Shown here in pieces: positions 55,690 through 62,679 of a DNA stretch of 64,000 bases. Origin of the DNA: Rhizobium sp. NRK18. Its GTDB lineage: Bacteria; Pseudomonadota; Alphaproteobacteria; Rhizobiales; Rhizobiaceae. The notes under the pieces were generated by a model. That model was not told the DNA's origin. It worked only from the letters and a program-made list of their open reading frames with translations, and made no database searches. The stretch is taken from positions 2,633,681 through 2,697,680 of the forward strand of contig NZ_JANFMV010000001.1 in NCBI RefSeq assembly GCF_024385575.1. Reading direction: 5' to 3'. Made by a program: the position numbers and the translations under genes. Within the stretch, counting starts at the first letter, position 1; every line of letters starts with the position of its first letter.

Positions 55690-56289
55690 ATGGAAGTCAT
55701 TCTCCTCGAACGCATCTCCAAGCTCGGCCAGATGGGCGAAACCGTCAAGGTTCGCGACGGCTACGCCCGTAACTACCTGCTGCCGCTCGGCAAGGCGCTG
55801 CGCGCCAACGCTGCCAACAAGGCCCGTTTCGAAGCCGAGCGTTCGGTTCTCGAAGCCCGCAACCTCGAGCGCAAGTCCGAAGCCCAGAAGGTTGCCGACG
55901 TTCTCGACGGCAAGTCCTTCATCGTCGTCCGCGCTGCCGGCGAAACCGGCCAGCTCTACGGTTCGGTCGCTGCCCGCGACGTCGTCGAGACCCTGGCTGG
56001 CGAAGGCTTCACCATCGGCCGCAACCAGGTTCACCTGAACCAGCCGATCAAGTCCATCGGCATCCACAAGGTCGAGATCGCCCTCCACTCGGAAGTCGAA
56101 ATCCACGTCGAGCTCAACGTTGCCCGTTCGGCCGAAGAAGCCGAGCGCCAGTCCAAGGGTGAAGACCTCACCTCCGTCGACGCCATCTACGGCGTGGACG
56201 AAGACGCCCTGCGTCCGGAAGACTTCTTCAACCCGGAAGCCGACTACGACGACGAAGCTGACGACGCCGAAGAAGCAACCGAAGAATAA
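55690..56289 (+). CDS. rplI: 50S ribosomal protein L9, with acidic tail
   Basis: A 199-residue L9. [32 protein letters not shown] is the N-terminal 23S-binding fold (pattern MEVILLE....G..G..V.V..GYARN.L.P). The central helix is long and charged, and the C-terminal domain spans about residues 75-150. A tail of about 40 residues is very acidic ([15 protein letters not shown]). E. coli L9 is 149 residues, so the tail is an extension. A strong terminator follows. Confidence 0.97.
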   Translation: MEVILLERISKLGQMGETVKVRDGYARNYLLPLGKALRANAANKARFEAERSVLEARNLERKSEAQKVADVLDGKSFIVVRAAGETGQLYGSVAARDVVETLAGEGFTIGRNQVHLNQPIKSIGIHKVEIALHSEVEIHVELNVARSAEEAERQSKGEDLTSVDAIYGVDEDALRPEDFFNPEADYDDEADDAEEATEE

Positions 56290-56314
56290 TCCCTTCGACT
56301 GCGCCTCTTTGAGG

Positions 56315-56350
56315 AAGCGCCCGCGGACGACAGTCCCGCGGGCGCTTTTT
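56315..56350 (+). terminator. Intrinsic terminator of the rpsF-rplI operon
   Basis: A perfect 12-bp stem (AAGCGCCCGCGG facing CCGCGGGCGCTT) with a nine-base loop and a run of T residues lies 26 bases after the rplI stop. Confidence 0.93.
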
Positions 56351-56374
56351 CTTTTTCCTCCGGCGCCATCAACT

Positions 56375-56506
56375 GTAAAATGGCGGAGAGCCCGAGTCGG
56401 CGATGATTCGAGTCAATCGTGACGGGCGCTTTTTCAGGATTCTTTTTTTCACACCTGTGAATCGCTGTGGGTTGTGTGAATGACGGTTTCGTCTCCGCCA
56501 TTTTAC
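56375..56506. repeat. 132-bp element bounded by 15-bp perfect inverted repeats
   Basis: GTAAAATGGCGGAGA at 56375-56389 faces its exact complement TCTCCGCCATTTTAC at 56492-56506. Between them are GCCCG/CGGGC (56390-56394 and 56423-56427), followed by a T-run, and TTCACAC/GTGTGAA (56448-56454 and 56474-56480). No target-site duplication flanks it. Its nature (regulatory, hairpin RNA or miniature mobile element) is unknown. Confidence 0.7.
56445..56483. promoter_or_regulatory. Cluster of DnaA-box-like 9-mers
   Basis: Within the inverted-repeat element: TTTTTCACA at 56445-56453 fits the relaxed TTWTNCACA; TGTGAATCG at 56456-56464 and TGTGAATGA at 56475-56483 are reverse-orientation relatives of TGTGNATAA with two and one mismatches. 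They lie about 150-180 bases before dnaB. DnaA binding is inference. Confidence 0.35.
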
Positions 56507-56628
56507 GATAAACCGGGGGTCCACTAGGCAGGACGGAACACGGACGAGCGCCCGAAGTAACGGGTCGGGGCGCACGCAACCGTGCATGCCGGCATCCGGC
56601 CGGCACAAACGGAAAGACGGCAGGGAAC

Positions 56629-58125
56629 ATGAACGACGCAGCGCGCAAACTCGCTCCGGTGAACACGGCGGAACCGCATTACCGCGAAGCGCCGCACAAC
56701 ATCGAGGCCGAGCAGGCCCTTCTCGGCGCCATTCTCGTCAACAATGACGCCTACTACCGCGTTTCCGACTTTCTGAAGCCGAACCACCTCCACGAGGAGC
56801 TGCACCGCAAGATCTTCGAGGTCGCCGGCGACATCATCCGCATGGGCAAGACCGCCAACCCGGTGACGATCAAGACCTTCCTGCCGGCCGACGAGAAGGT
56901 CGGCGACATGACGGTGGCGCAGTACCTCGCCCGTCTGGCGGCCGAAGCCGTCTCCATCATCAACGCGGAAGACTACGGCCGGGCGATCTACGACCTGGCG
57001 CTGCGCCGCGCGCTGATCACCATCGGTGAGGACATGGTCAACATCGCCTATGACGCGCCGCTCGACATGCCGCCGCAGACACAGATCGAGGACACCGAGC
57101 GCCGCCTGTTCGAGCTAGCGGAAAACGGCCGCTACGACGGCGGCTTCCAGTCGTTCAACGATGCCGTGGCGCAGGCAATCGACATGGCCGGCGCCGCCTT
57201 CGAGCGCGACGGACACCTTTCCGGCATCTCGACCGGCATCATGTCGCTCGACAGCAAGATGGGCGGCCTGCAGCGCTCCGACTTGATCGTGCTTGCCGGA
57301 CGTCCAGGCATGGGCAAGACCTCTCTTGCCACCAACATCGCCTACAACATCGCCGCGGCCTACGAGCCAGAAATCCAGGCGGACGGCACGCCGAAGGCGA
57401 AGAACGGCGGCGTCGTCGGCTTCTACTCGCTCGAAATGTCGTCCGAACAGCTCGCCACCCGTATCATCTCCGAGCAGACGGAAGTCTCGTCCTCGAAGAT
57501 CCGCCGCGGCGACATCACCGAAGCGGATTTCGAAAAGCTGGTCGCCTGCTCGCAGATGATGCAGAAAGTGCCGCTGTTCATCGACCAGACCGGTGGCATC
57601 TCGATCGCCCAGCTTTCGGCGCGCGCCCGACGCCTCAAACGCCAGCGCGGCCTCGATTGCCTGGTGGTGGACTATATCCAGCTCATGACCGGATCCGGCA
57701 AGTCGGGCGAAAACCGCGTGCAGGAAATCACCCAGATCACCACGGGCCTGAAGGCGCTCGGCAAGGAACTCAACGTGCCGATCATCGCGCTGTCACAGCT
57801 GTCGCGTGGTGTCGAAAGCCGCGAAGACAAGCGCCCGCAGCTCTCCGACCTTCGTGAATCGGGCTCGATCGAGCAGGACGCCGACGTCGTGCTGTTCGTG
57901 TTTCGTGAGGAATACTATGTGAAGAACCTGGAGCCGCGCGATCCGGCCGACCCGAAATATGCCGAGTGGGAAGCGCTGTTCGACAAGGTGCGCGGCACAG
58001 CCGACGTCATCATCGCCAAGCAGCGTCACGGACCGACCGGCACCGTCAAGCTCGCCTTCCAGTCGGAATACACCCGTTTCGCCGACCTCGCCGATCCGTC
58101 GTTCACGCAGTACGAAGAACCCTGA
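56629..58125 (+). CDS. dnaB: Replicative DNA helicase DnaB
   Basis: A 498-residue hexameric 5'-3' helicase. An N-terminal primase-contact domain (about 25-125; PHNIEAEQALLGAIL) is followed by a RecA-like ATPase: Walker A GRPGMGKTSLA near 224-234, Walker B LDCLVVDYIQLM near 348, and the SQLSRGVESREDKRPQLSDLRESG arginine/sensor region. The length is somewhat above E. coli DnaB owing to an insert (EPEIQADGTPKAKNGG). It ends at a strong terminator. HdaA at 4 kb acts in the same replication pathway. Confidence 0.98.
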   Translation: MNDAARKLAPVNTAEPHYREAPHNIEAEQALLGAILVNNDAYYRVSDFLKPNHLHEELHRKIFEVAGDIIRMGKTANPVTIKTFLPADEKVGDMTVAQYLARLAAEAVSIINAEDYGRAIYDLALRRALITIGEDMVNIAYDAPLDMPPQTQIEDTERRLFELAENGRYDGGFQSFNDAVAQAIDMAGAAFERDGHLSGISTGIMSLDSKMGGLQRSDLIVLAGRPGMGKTSLATNIAYNIAAAYEPEIQADGTPKAKNGGVVGFYSLEMSSEQLATRIISEQTEVSSSKIRRGDITEADFEKLVACSQMMQKVPLFIDQTGGISIAQLSARARRLKRQRGLDCLVVDYIQLMTGSGKSGENRVQEITQITTGLKALGKELNVPIIALSQLSRGVESREDKRPQLSDLRESGSIEQDADVVLFVFREEYYVKNLEPRDPADPKYAEWEALFDKVRGTADVIIAKQRHGPTGTVKLAFQSEYTRFADLADPSFTQYEEP

Positions 58126-58148
58126 TCCGCGATCGCCATCGCCTTTGG

Positions 58149-58181
58149 AAAGGCCGCCGACCATCCGGTCCGGCGGCCTTT
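58149..58181 (+). terminator. Intrinsic terminator after dnaB
   Basis: A perfect 11-bp stem (AAAGGCCGCCG facing CGGCGGCCTTT) begins 24 bases downstream of dnaB and is followed by a T-rich stretch. Confidence 0.85.
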
Positions 58182-58202
58182 GTCTTTGTGCGAGGCCGCC
58201 TG

Positions 58203-58277
58203 CCGGTTGCTTAATTTCGCGCCGCCTGCCCTCTCCGTGTGCAGACGCGGCCGGCGCGCGGCGCCAAAAGCAACCGG
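58203..58277. other. 75-base nested dyad between dnaB and the transporter
   Basis: An outer perfect 10-bp inverted repeat (CCGGTTGCTT at 58203-58212 and AAGCAACCGG at 58268-58277) encloses a second stem GCGCCGC (58219-58225) facing GCGGCGC (58258-58264). It can form one long hairpin. It may mark the edge of the transport island or be a small RNA stem; nothing identifies it. Confidence 0.5.
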
Positions 58278-58344
58278 TTTCCGGACGGCACCGCCGGAAA
58301 TCGCCGACAATCACCCGTAGGAATTGTATTCGATCCTGCGGGTG
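58278..58344 (+). promoter_or_regulatory. Two upstream dyads of the sigma-54 promoter
   Basis: TTTCCGG-9-CCGGAAA at 58278-58300 and an 11-bp dyad with one mismatch, CACCCGTAGGA facing TCCTGCGGGTG, at 58312-58344. The second ends six bases before the -24 box. They are candidates for enhancer-binding-protein sites; they do not match the NtrC consensus. Confidence 0.4.
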
Positions 58345-58349
58345 GTCGC

Positions 58350-58365
58350 TGGCACGCCGCTTGCT
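58350..58365 (+). promoter_or_regulatory. Sigma-54 (RpoN) promoter
   Basis: TGGCACG-CCGC-TTGCT matches the -24/-12 consensus exactly, with GG at 58351-58352 and GC at 58363-58364 twelve bases apart. It lies 33 bases before the binding-protein start codon and predicts a transcript start near 58376. Confidence 0.85.
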
Positions 58366-58397
58366 TTCAATGAGGCAGGACAATGAAGGAGAGCCCT

Positions 58398-59192
58398 ATG
58401 ATCCGCAGACAATTCCTCGCCATGACCGCCGCTGCTGCCGCCATGTTCGGCACGCTGGCGATTTCAGCCCCTGCCCATGCCGATGCGCTGGAGACCATCA
58501 CCAAGTCCGGCACCATCCGCGTGGCCGTTCCGCAGGACTTTCCGCCCTTCGGCAGCGTCGGCTCCGACATGACGCCGCAGGGCTACGACATCGACATGGC
58601 GAACCTGATCGGCGAAAAGCTCGGCGTGAAGGTCGAGATCGTGCCGGTCACCAGCGCCAACCGCATTCCCTATCTGCAGACCAACAAGGTGGATCTGGTC
58701 ATCTCCTCGCTCGGCAAGAACCCGGACCGCGAGAAGGTCATCGATTTCTCCGATCCGTATGCGCCGTTCTACAACGGCGTCTTCGCGCCGGCCGACGAAA
58801 AGATCGAATCGGCGGCCGACCTTTCCGGCAAGACCGTCGGCGTCACGCGTGGCTCGATCGAGGATCTGGAACTGACGAAGGTCGCTCCGGCCGATGCCGA
58901 CATCAAGCGTTACGAAGACAATAACGGCACGATCTCGGCCTTCCTGTCCGGTCAGGTCGAAGCGGTCGCCACCGGCAACGTCGTCGCCGCCGCGATCCTC
59001 GCCAAGAACCCGCCGAAGCGCCCGGAGCCGAAGTTCCTGATCAAGAACTCGCCCTGCTATGTCGGCCTCAACAAGAACGAGCCGGCGTTGATGGAAAAGG
59101 TCAATGCCATCATCGCAGAGGCCAAGAAGGACGGTTCGCTGAACAAGATCTCGGAAAAGTGGCTCGGCGTTGCCCTGCCGGCCGATCTGTAA
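58398..59192 (+). CDS. Amino-acid ABC transporter substrate-binding protein
   Basis: A 264-residue periplasmic protein. The start MIRRQFLAMTAAAA follows an AAGGAGAG site (an upstream ATG five codons earlier sits inside it). RRQFL plus a hydrophobic stretch and an AHA cleavage site looks like a twin-arginine signal peptide. The mature part is a family-3 solute-binding fold: GTIRVAVPQDFPPFGSVG and GYDIDMANLIGEKLGVKVEIVPV. It precedes two permease genes and is placed behind a sigma-54 promoter, suggesting nitrogen-linked control. The ligand is probably a polar or cationic amino acid, not determined. Confidence 0.9.
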   Translation: MIRRQFLAMTAAAAAMFGTLAISAPAHADALETITKSGTIRVAVPQDFPPFGSVGSDMTPQGYDIDMANLIGEKLGVKVEIVPVTSANRIPYLQTNKVDLVISSLGKNPDREKVIDFSDPYAPFYNGVFAPADEKIESAADLSGKTVGVTRGSIEDLELTKVAPADADIKRYEDNNGTISAFLSGQVEAVATGNVVAAAILAKNPPKRPEPKFLIKNSPCYVGLNKNEPALMEKVNAIIAEAKKDGSLNKISEKWLGVALPADL

Positions 59193-59281
59193 GGTCGAAG
59201 GCCTGACACCATGACACACCGCCGCCCCGTTCCATCCGGACGGGGCGGCAACCGGTTCAGCCCCATTCCGGACAGACCCCA

Positions 59282-59953
59282 TTGACCTATATCTTCGACT
59301 TCAGCTGGATTGCCGACTATTATCCGGTCGTCCTCAAGGGCATCGGCATCACGGTCGAACTGACCGTCGTCGGCGGCATTTGCGGCGTGCTGCTCGGTAT
59401 CCTCTGCGCCTGGACGCGCACGCACGGCCCCGACTGGGCCAAGCCGCCGGTCGCCGCTTATGTGGAGCTGATCCGCAACACGCCGTTCCTGATACAGCTC
59501 TTCTTCATCTTCTTCGGCCTGCCGTCGATCGGCGTGAAGATGACGGAGCTTCAAGCCGCCAACCTGGCGATGATCATCAATCTCGGCGCCTATAGCTGCG
59601 AGATCATCCGCGCCGGCATCGAGGCGACGCCCAAGGGGCAATACGAGGCGGGCGCCGCTCTGGCACTGCGACCGCTGCAGACCTTCTGCCTCGTCATCCT
59701 CATCCCTGCCCTGCAGAGGATCTGGCCGGCGCTCTCCTCGCAGATCGTCATCGTCATGCTCGGCTCCGCCGTCGTTTCGCAGATCGCCGCGCAGGACGTG
59801 ACCTACGCCGCCAACTTCATCCAGTCACGCACCTTCCGCGCCTTCGAGGCCTACACGGTGTCGACCGCCATCTACCTGGCGCTGGCGATCCTGCTGCGCC
59901 AGGTGCTGGCGCTGATCGGCCGTGCCCTCTTCCCGAAAGGCCAGATGCGATGA
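59282..59953 (+). CDS. Amino-acid ABC transporter permease
   Basis: A 223-residue HisM/GlnP-type permease with about five membrane segments and the EAA loop EAGAALALRPLQTFCLVILIPALQRIWP near residue 125 (pattern E.GAA.AL....F..VI.P.A). The start is a TTG (59282), with a weak ribosome site. It overlaps the next permease by four bases (ATGA). It follows the binding protein by 89 bases. Confidence 0.9.
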   Translation: MTYIFDFSWIADYYPVVLKGIGITVELTVVGGICGVLLGILCAWTRTHGPDWAKPPVAAYVELIRNTPFLIQLFFIFFGLPSIGVKMTELQAANLAMIINLGAYSCEIIRAGIEATPKGQYEAGAALALRPLQTFCLVILIPALQRIWPALSSQIVIVMLGSAVVSQIAAQDVTYAANFIQSRTFRAFEAYTVSTAIYLALAILLRQVLALIGRALFPKGQMR

Positions 59954-60609
59954 CCGATTTCACCTTCTGGGACATCCTGCGCAACCTGCTGCTTGCCACC
60001 CGCTGGACGCTGGTTTTGTCGATCGTCTCCTTCGTCGGCGGCGCGGTCGTCGCGCTCGGCATCCTCATGCTCAGGATCGCCAGGTTCAAGCCGGGCCAGG
60101 TGTTCGCCCGCGGCTATGTGGAGCTCTTCCAGGGCACGCCGCTCTTGATGCAGCTGTTTCTCGCCTTTTTCGGCCTCGGCCTGGTTGGCATCGATGTTCC
60201 CGCCTGGCTTGCCGCCGGCGTCGCCCTCGTGCTTTGGACGGCGTCCTTCCTCGCGGAAATCTGGCGCGGCTGCGTCGAGGCGGTTCCGAACGGGCAATGG
60301 GAGGCGGCGCGCAGCCTGGCGCTCAACTATATCCAGCAGATGCGGCTCATCATCCTGCCGCAGGCGATGCGCATCGCCATCGCGCCGACCGCCGGCTTTT
60401 CCGTGCAGGTGGTCAAGGGTACGGCGCTGACCTCGATCATCGGTTTCGTGGAACTGTCGAAGGCCGGCACGATCGTCACCAATGCCACCTTCCAGCCCTT
60501 CACCGTCTACGGGCTGGTTGCGCTCCTCTATTTCGCCATCTGTTTCCCGCTGTCGAAATACTCGAAATATCTGGAGCGCAAGTTCAGCGCCGCCTATGGG
60601 CGCCACTGA
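59950..60609 (+). CDS. Amino-acid ABC transporter permease
   Basis: A 219-residue HisQ/GlnP-type permease with the EAA loop QWEAARSLALNYIQQMRLIILPQAMRI at about 115-140. It starts inside the stop of the previous permease. No ATP-binding-protein gene follows; the next genes are on the other strand. Together with the upstream SBP this forms an importer lacking its ATPase in cis. Confidence 0.9.
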   Translation: MTDFTFWDILRNLLLATRWTLVLSIVSFVGGAVVALGILMLRIARFKPGQVFARGYVELFQGTPLLMQLFLAFFGLGLVGIDVPAWLAAGVALVLWTASFLAEIWRGCVEAVPNGQWEAARSLALNYIQQMRLIILPQAMRIAIAPTAGFSVQVVKGTALTSIIGFVELSKAGTIVTNATFQPFTVYGLVALLYFAICFPLSKYSKYLERKFSAAYGRH

Positions 60610-60617
60610 CCGGCCTG

Positions 60618-60923
60618 TCAGGATGGCAGAAGCATCCGTAGTGCGGCAACCGTCACGACGCCGAGCCCGGCTGCAGCCAGCAGCGGCAGGCGGGTGGCGG
60701 CGAGTGCGGTGACGGCGGCGGCTATCGTTTCCGCCGGTCCGGTGGCCAGCGCCGTCGGCGCAATGACGGCCATCAGCACGGCGGGCGGGATTGCCTGCAT
60801 CGCCTGCGTCTGGCGCGGCCCCAGTGTCACGAACCTGTAGAGGACCAGTCCGGCAACGCGGGTTGCGACCGTGGCGGCCGCCATGGCGAGGATGGCGAGA
60901 AGCGTGGCGGGATCGAGCGTCAT
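60618..60923 (-). CDS. AzlD-family branched-chain amino-acid export subunit
   Basis: A 101-residue protein with three to four membrane segments, matching the small AzlD partner (TVATRVAGLVLYRFVTLGPRQTQAMQAIPPAVLMAVIAP, cited here only as the pattern RVAG......P....AIPPAVL..V.AP). The start MTLDPATL overlaps the azlC stop by four bases. AzlC-AzlD export branched-chain amino acids or analogues. Confidence 0.9.
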   Translation of the reverse strand: MTLDPATLLAILAMAAATVATRVAGLVLYRFVTLGPRQTQAMQAIPPAVLMAVIAPTALATGPAETIAAAVTALAATRLPLLAAAGLGVVTVAALRMLLPS

Positions 60924-61618
60924 GCCTCCACCCCTTCCGGCGCCGGGGCAACGAGGGCCGCGGCAAGGCCGGCCAGCGCACCGGCGAGGATGTACCAGAC
61001 GCCGGGGACGAAATGATGCACGGCGACGGCACTCGCGCCGCTGGCCAGCAGCACCAGCCCGGTGCTCGGGCCTTTCCAGAAGCGCATCACGAGGACGATG
61101 AAGACGGCGCAGAAGGCGAAATCCAGTCCGACGGCCTTGGGGTCGCCGAGGAAGGCGCCGGCGATCGCTCCGACGAGGCCGGATAAAACCCAGGCGGCAT
61201 AGAACGGCAGCACCGCACCGGCAAACCACAGGGGCGTCAGTCTCGCCCGAGCGGCATGGCCCTCCGCGACCGCCCAGCCCTCATCGGTCAGGAACAGGAC
61301 GGCGACATATTTGCGCCAGCCGCGGAAGGCTTCGAGCTTGGGGGCGAGCGAGAAGCTCATCAGCACATGGCGGACATTGACGAGCAGGGCCGCAAGCCCG
61401 AGGGCGGCCCAGGCGGGCGGCGACGTCCAGATATCGACGGCGACGAATTGCGAGCCGCCGGCAAAGACCAGCGCGCTCATCAGCGTCGCTTCCAGCGCCG
61501 AGAGACCCTTGGCGGCGGCCGCCGCACCGAAGAGCGCGCCAATCGGGATGACGGCGACGATCAGCGGCGCCATCGCCTTCGACCCGTTGAGAAATTCGGT
61601 GAGATGTCTTTCGGCCAA
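60920..61618 (-). CDS. AzlC-family branched-chain amino-acid exporter
   Basis: A 232-residue membrane protein of the AzlC/YgaZ family with about seven segments. IPIGALFGAAAAAKGLSALEATLMSALVFAGGSQFVAVD is the family opening (pattern P.GA.FG.AA...G...E...MS..VFAG..QF). It pairs with AzlD downstream. An AraC-type regulator lies 88 bases upstream on the same strand and may control both. Confidence 0.92.
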   Translation of the reverse strand: MAERHLTEFLNGSKAMAPLIVAVIPIGALFGAAAAAKGLSALEATLMSALVFAGGSQFVAVDIWTSPPAWAALGLAALLVNVRHVLMSFSLAPKLEAFRGWRKYVAVLFLTDEGWAVAEGHAARARLTPLWFAGAVLPFYAAWVLSGLVGAIAGAFLGDPKAVGLDFAFCAVFIVLVMRFWKGPSTGLVLLASGASAVAVHHFVPGVWYILAGALAGLAAALVAPAPEGVEA

Positions 61619-61706
61619 GTCGTTCGTCCCGTCGTCTGCGTTGTCGTTGCGACGGACATAGGCCGGGTGGAGAGACAGGGTCTTGAACGAAAGTGACGTC
61701 GGACAA

Positions 61707-62564
61707 TCAGGCGGCGCGGAATGCGCCGGGCGTCACGCCGGCACGCGCCTTGAAGTGGCGGGTGAAATGCGCCTGGTCGGCAAAGCCGCAGGCGAGCGCC
61801 ACTTCGGCGGGCGCCATGTCGTTGGCGAGAAGTTGTTTTGCCGCCCGCACGCGCCGATGCGTGAGATAGGCGTGCGGCGTCATGTGGAAGGCCTTGCGGA
61901 AGGCGCGGATCAGATGGGCGCGCGACAGGCCGGCGACGCGCGCCAGTTCCTCGAGGCTGATGTCCTCGTCGAAGTGTTCTTCCAGATAGGCCCGCGCGCG
62001 GCCCACGGCCGACTGGTCGCGGTTTTCCGGAAGGCGCACCACGGCGTCGCCGTGCCGGATGAACAGCGCGGCGAGCACGCCGTACATGCCCTCGTCCGTC
62101 TCCAGCGCGCCCTGCCCTTCCTCCAGCCGCTTCTGGGCCTTGAGGAAGGCATTGGCCAGCGGCTCGTCCTTGAGGATCTGGCGCGAGAAGGACGGCGTGC
62201 CGTGAAAGGCCTTGCCGGTCACGTCCTCGATGATCTCCGCCAGGAGCTCGGCGGACGGATAGATCATCCGGTAGCGATAGCCGACCTCGCCGGGATGGCC
62301 GTCATGCACCTCTTCCGGATTGATGAGATAGATGTCGCCCGGCCCCGCGGCCTTGCTCTCGCCGCGGATGCGGCCGATCTGGCAACCGGCCTCGATGGCG
62401 CCGATACAGAGCGTGTCGTGCGCATGCGGGGCGAAGGCATGGGTGATGAAGGTGGCGCTCAGGCATTCCATGTCGCGGAAATGCCGGGCGCGCCAGAACC
62501 GGGCGGCCTCGCCCTTTTCCAGCGGCATCGCTTCCGTTGCCTGTTCCTGCGTCACGATTTCCAT
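61707..62564 (-). CDS. AraC-family regulator, probable controller of azlCD
   Basis: A 285-residue regulator. Residues 1-165 form a cupin-like sensing domain (HAFAPHAHDTLCIGAIEAG). Residues 185-285 are a typical AraC double HTH (LARVAGLSRAHLIRAFRKAFHMTPHAYLTHRR near 190-222, and VALACGFADQAHFTRHFKARAGVTPGAFR at the end, quoted only as patterns A..AG.S..HL.R.F and A...GFAD..HF.R.FK). The start MEIVTQEQ follows a TAGGAC site. Proximity to azlCD suggests control of export. Confidence 0.9.
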   Translation of the reverse strand: MEIVTQEQATEAMPLEKGEAARFWRARHFRDMECLSATFITHAFAPHAHDTLCIGAIEAGCQIGRIRGESKAAGPGDIYLINPEEVHDGHPGEVGYRYRMIYPSAELLAEIIEDVTGKAFHGTPSFSRQILKDEPLANAFLKAQKRLEEGQGALETDEGMYGVLAALFIRHGDAVVRLPENRDQSAVGRARAYLEEHFDEDISLEELARVAGLSRAHLIRAFRKAFHMTPHAYLTHRRVRAAKQLLANDMAPAEVALACGFADQAHFTRHFKARAGVTPGAFRAA

Positions 62565-62679
62565 GACCGTCCTATACACCTCTCTCGCCAAGAGCGTCTT
62601 GAACAAAAGTGCGCATACGTCCGACCTTTATGCTGCACTGCCGTTGTCAGAGGCCGGGACGATCTGTAATCAGGGAGGC

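Larger units (their letters stand above)
56290..56628 (+). promoter_or_regulatory. Intergenic region upstream of dnaB
   Basis: A 339-base gap holding the rplI terminator (56315-56350), a 132-base element bounded by 15-bp perfect inverted repeats (56375-56506), and a small hairpin TGCCGGC-5-GCCGGCA at 56587-56605 near the dnaB ribosome site. I see no gene in it. Confidence 0.6.

Noticed and set aside
56375..56506. Chromosomal replication origin at the DnaA-box-like cluster
   Set aside because: Only three imperfect boxes, no AT-rich unwinding region and no dnaA, parAB or repABC genes nearby. A regulatory or repeat element is simpler.
56375..56506. Insertion sequence
   Set aside because: The element has terminal inverted repeats but no transposase frame and no target-site duplication; at most a miniature element.
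56244..56666. A 140-residue minus-strand frame upstream of dnaB
   Set aside because: It crosses the terminator and inverted-repeat element and runs into rplI and dnaB; there is no ribosome site or family similarity.
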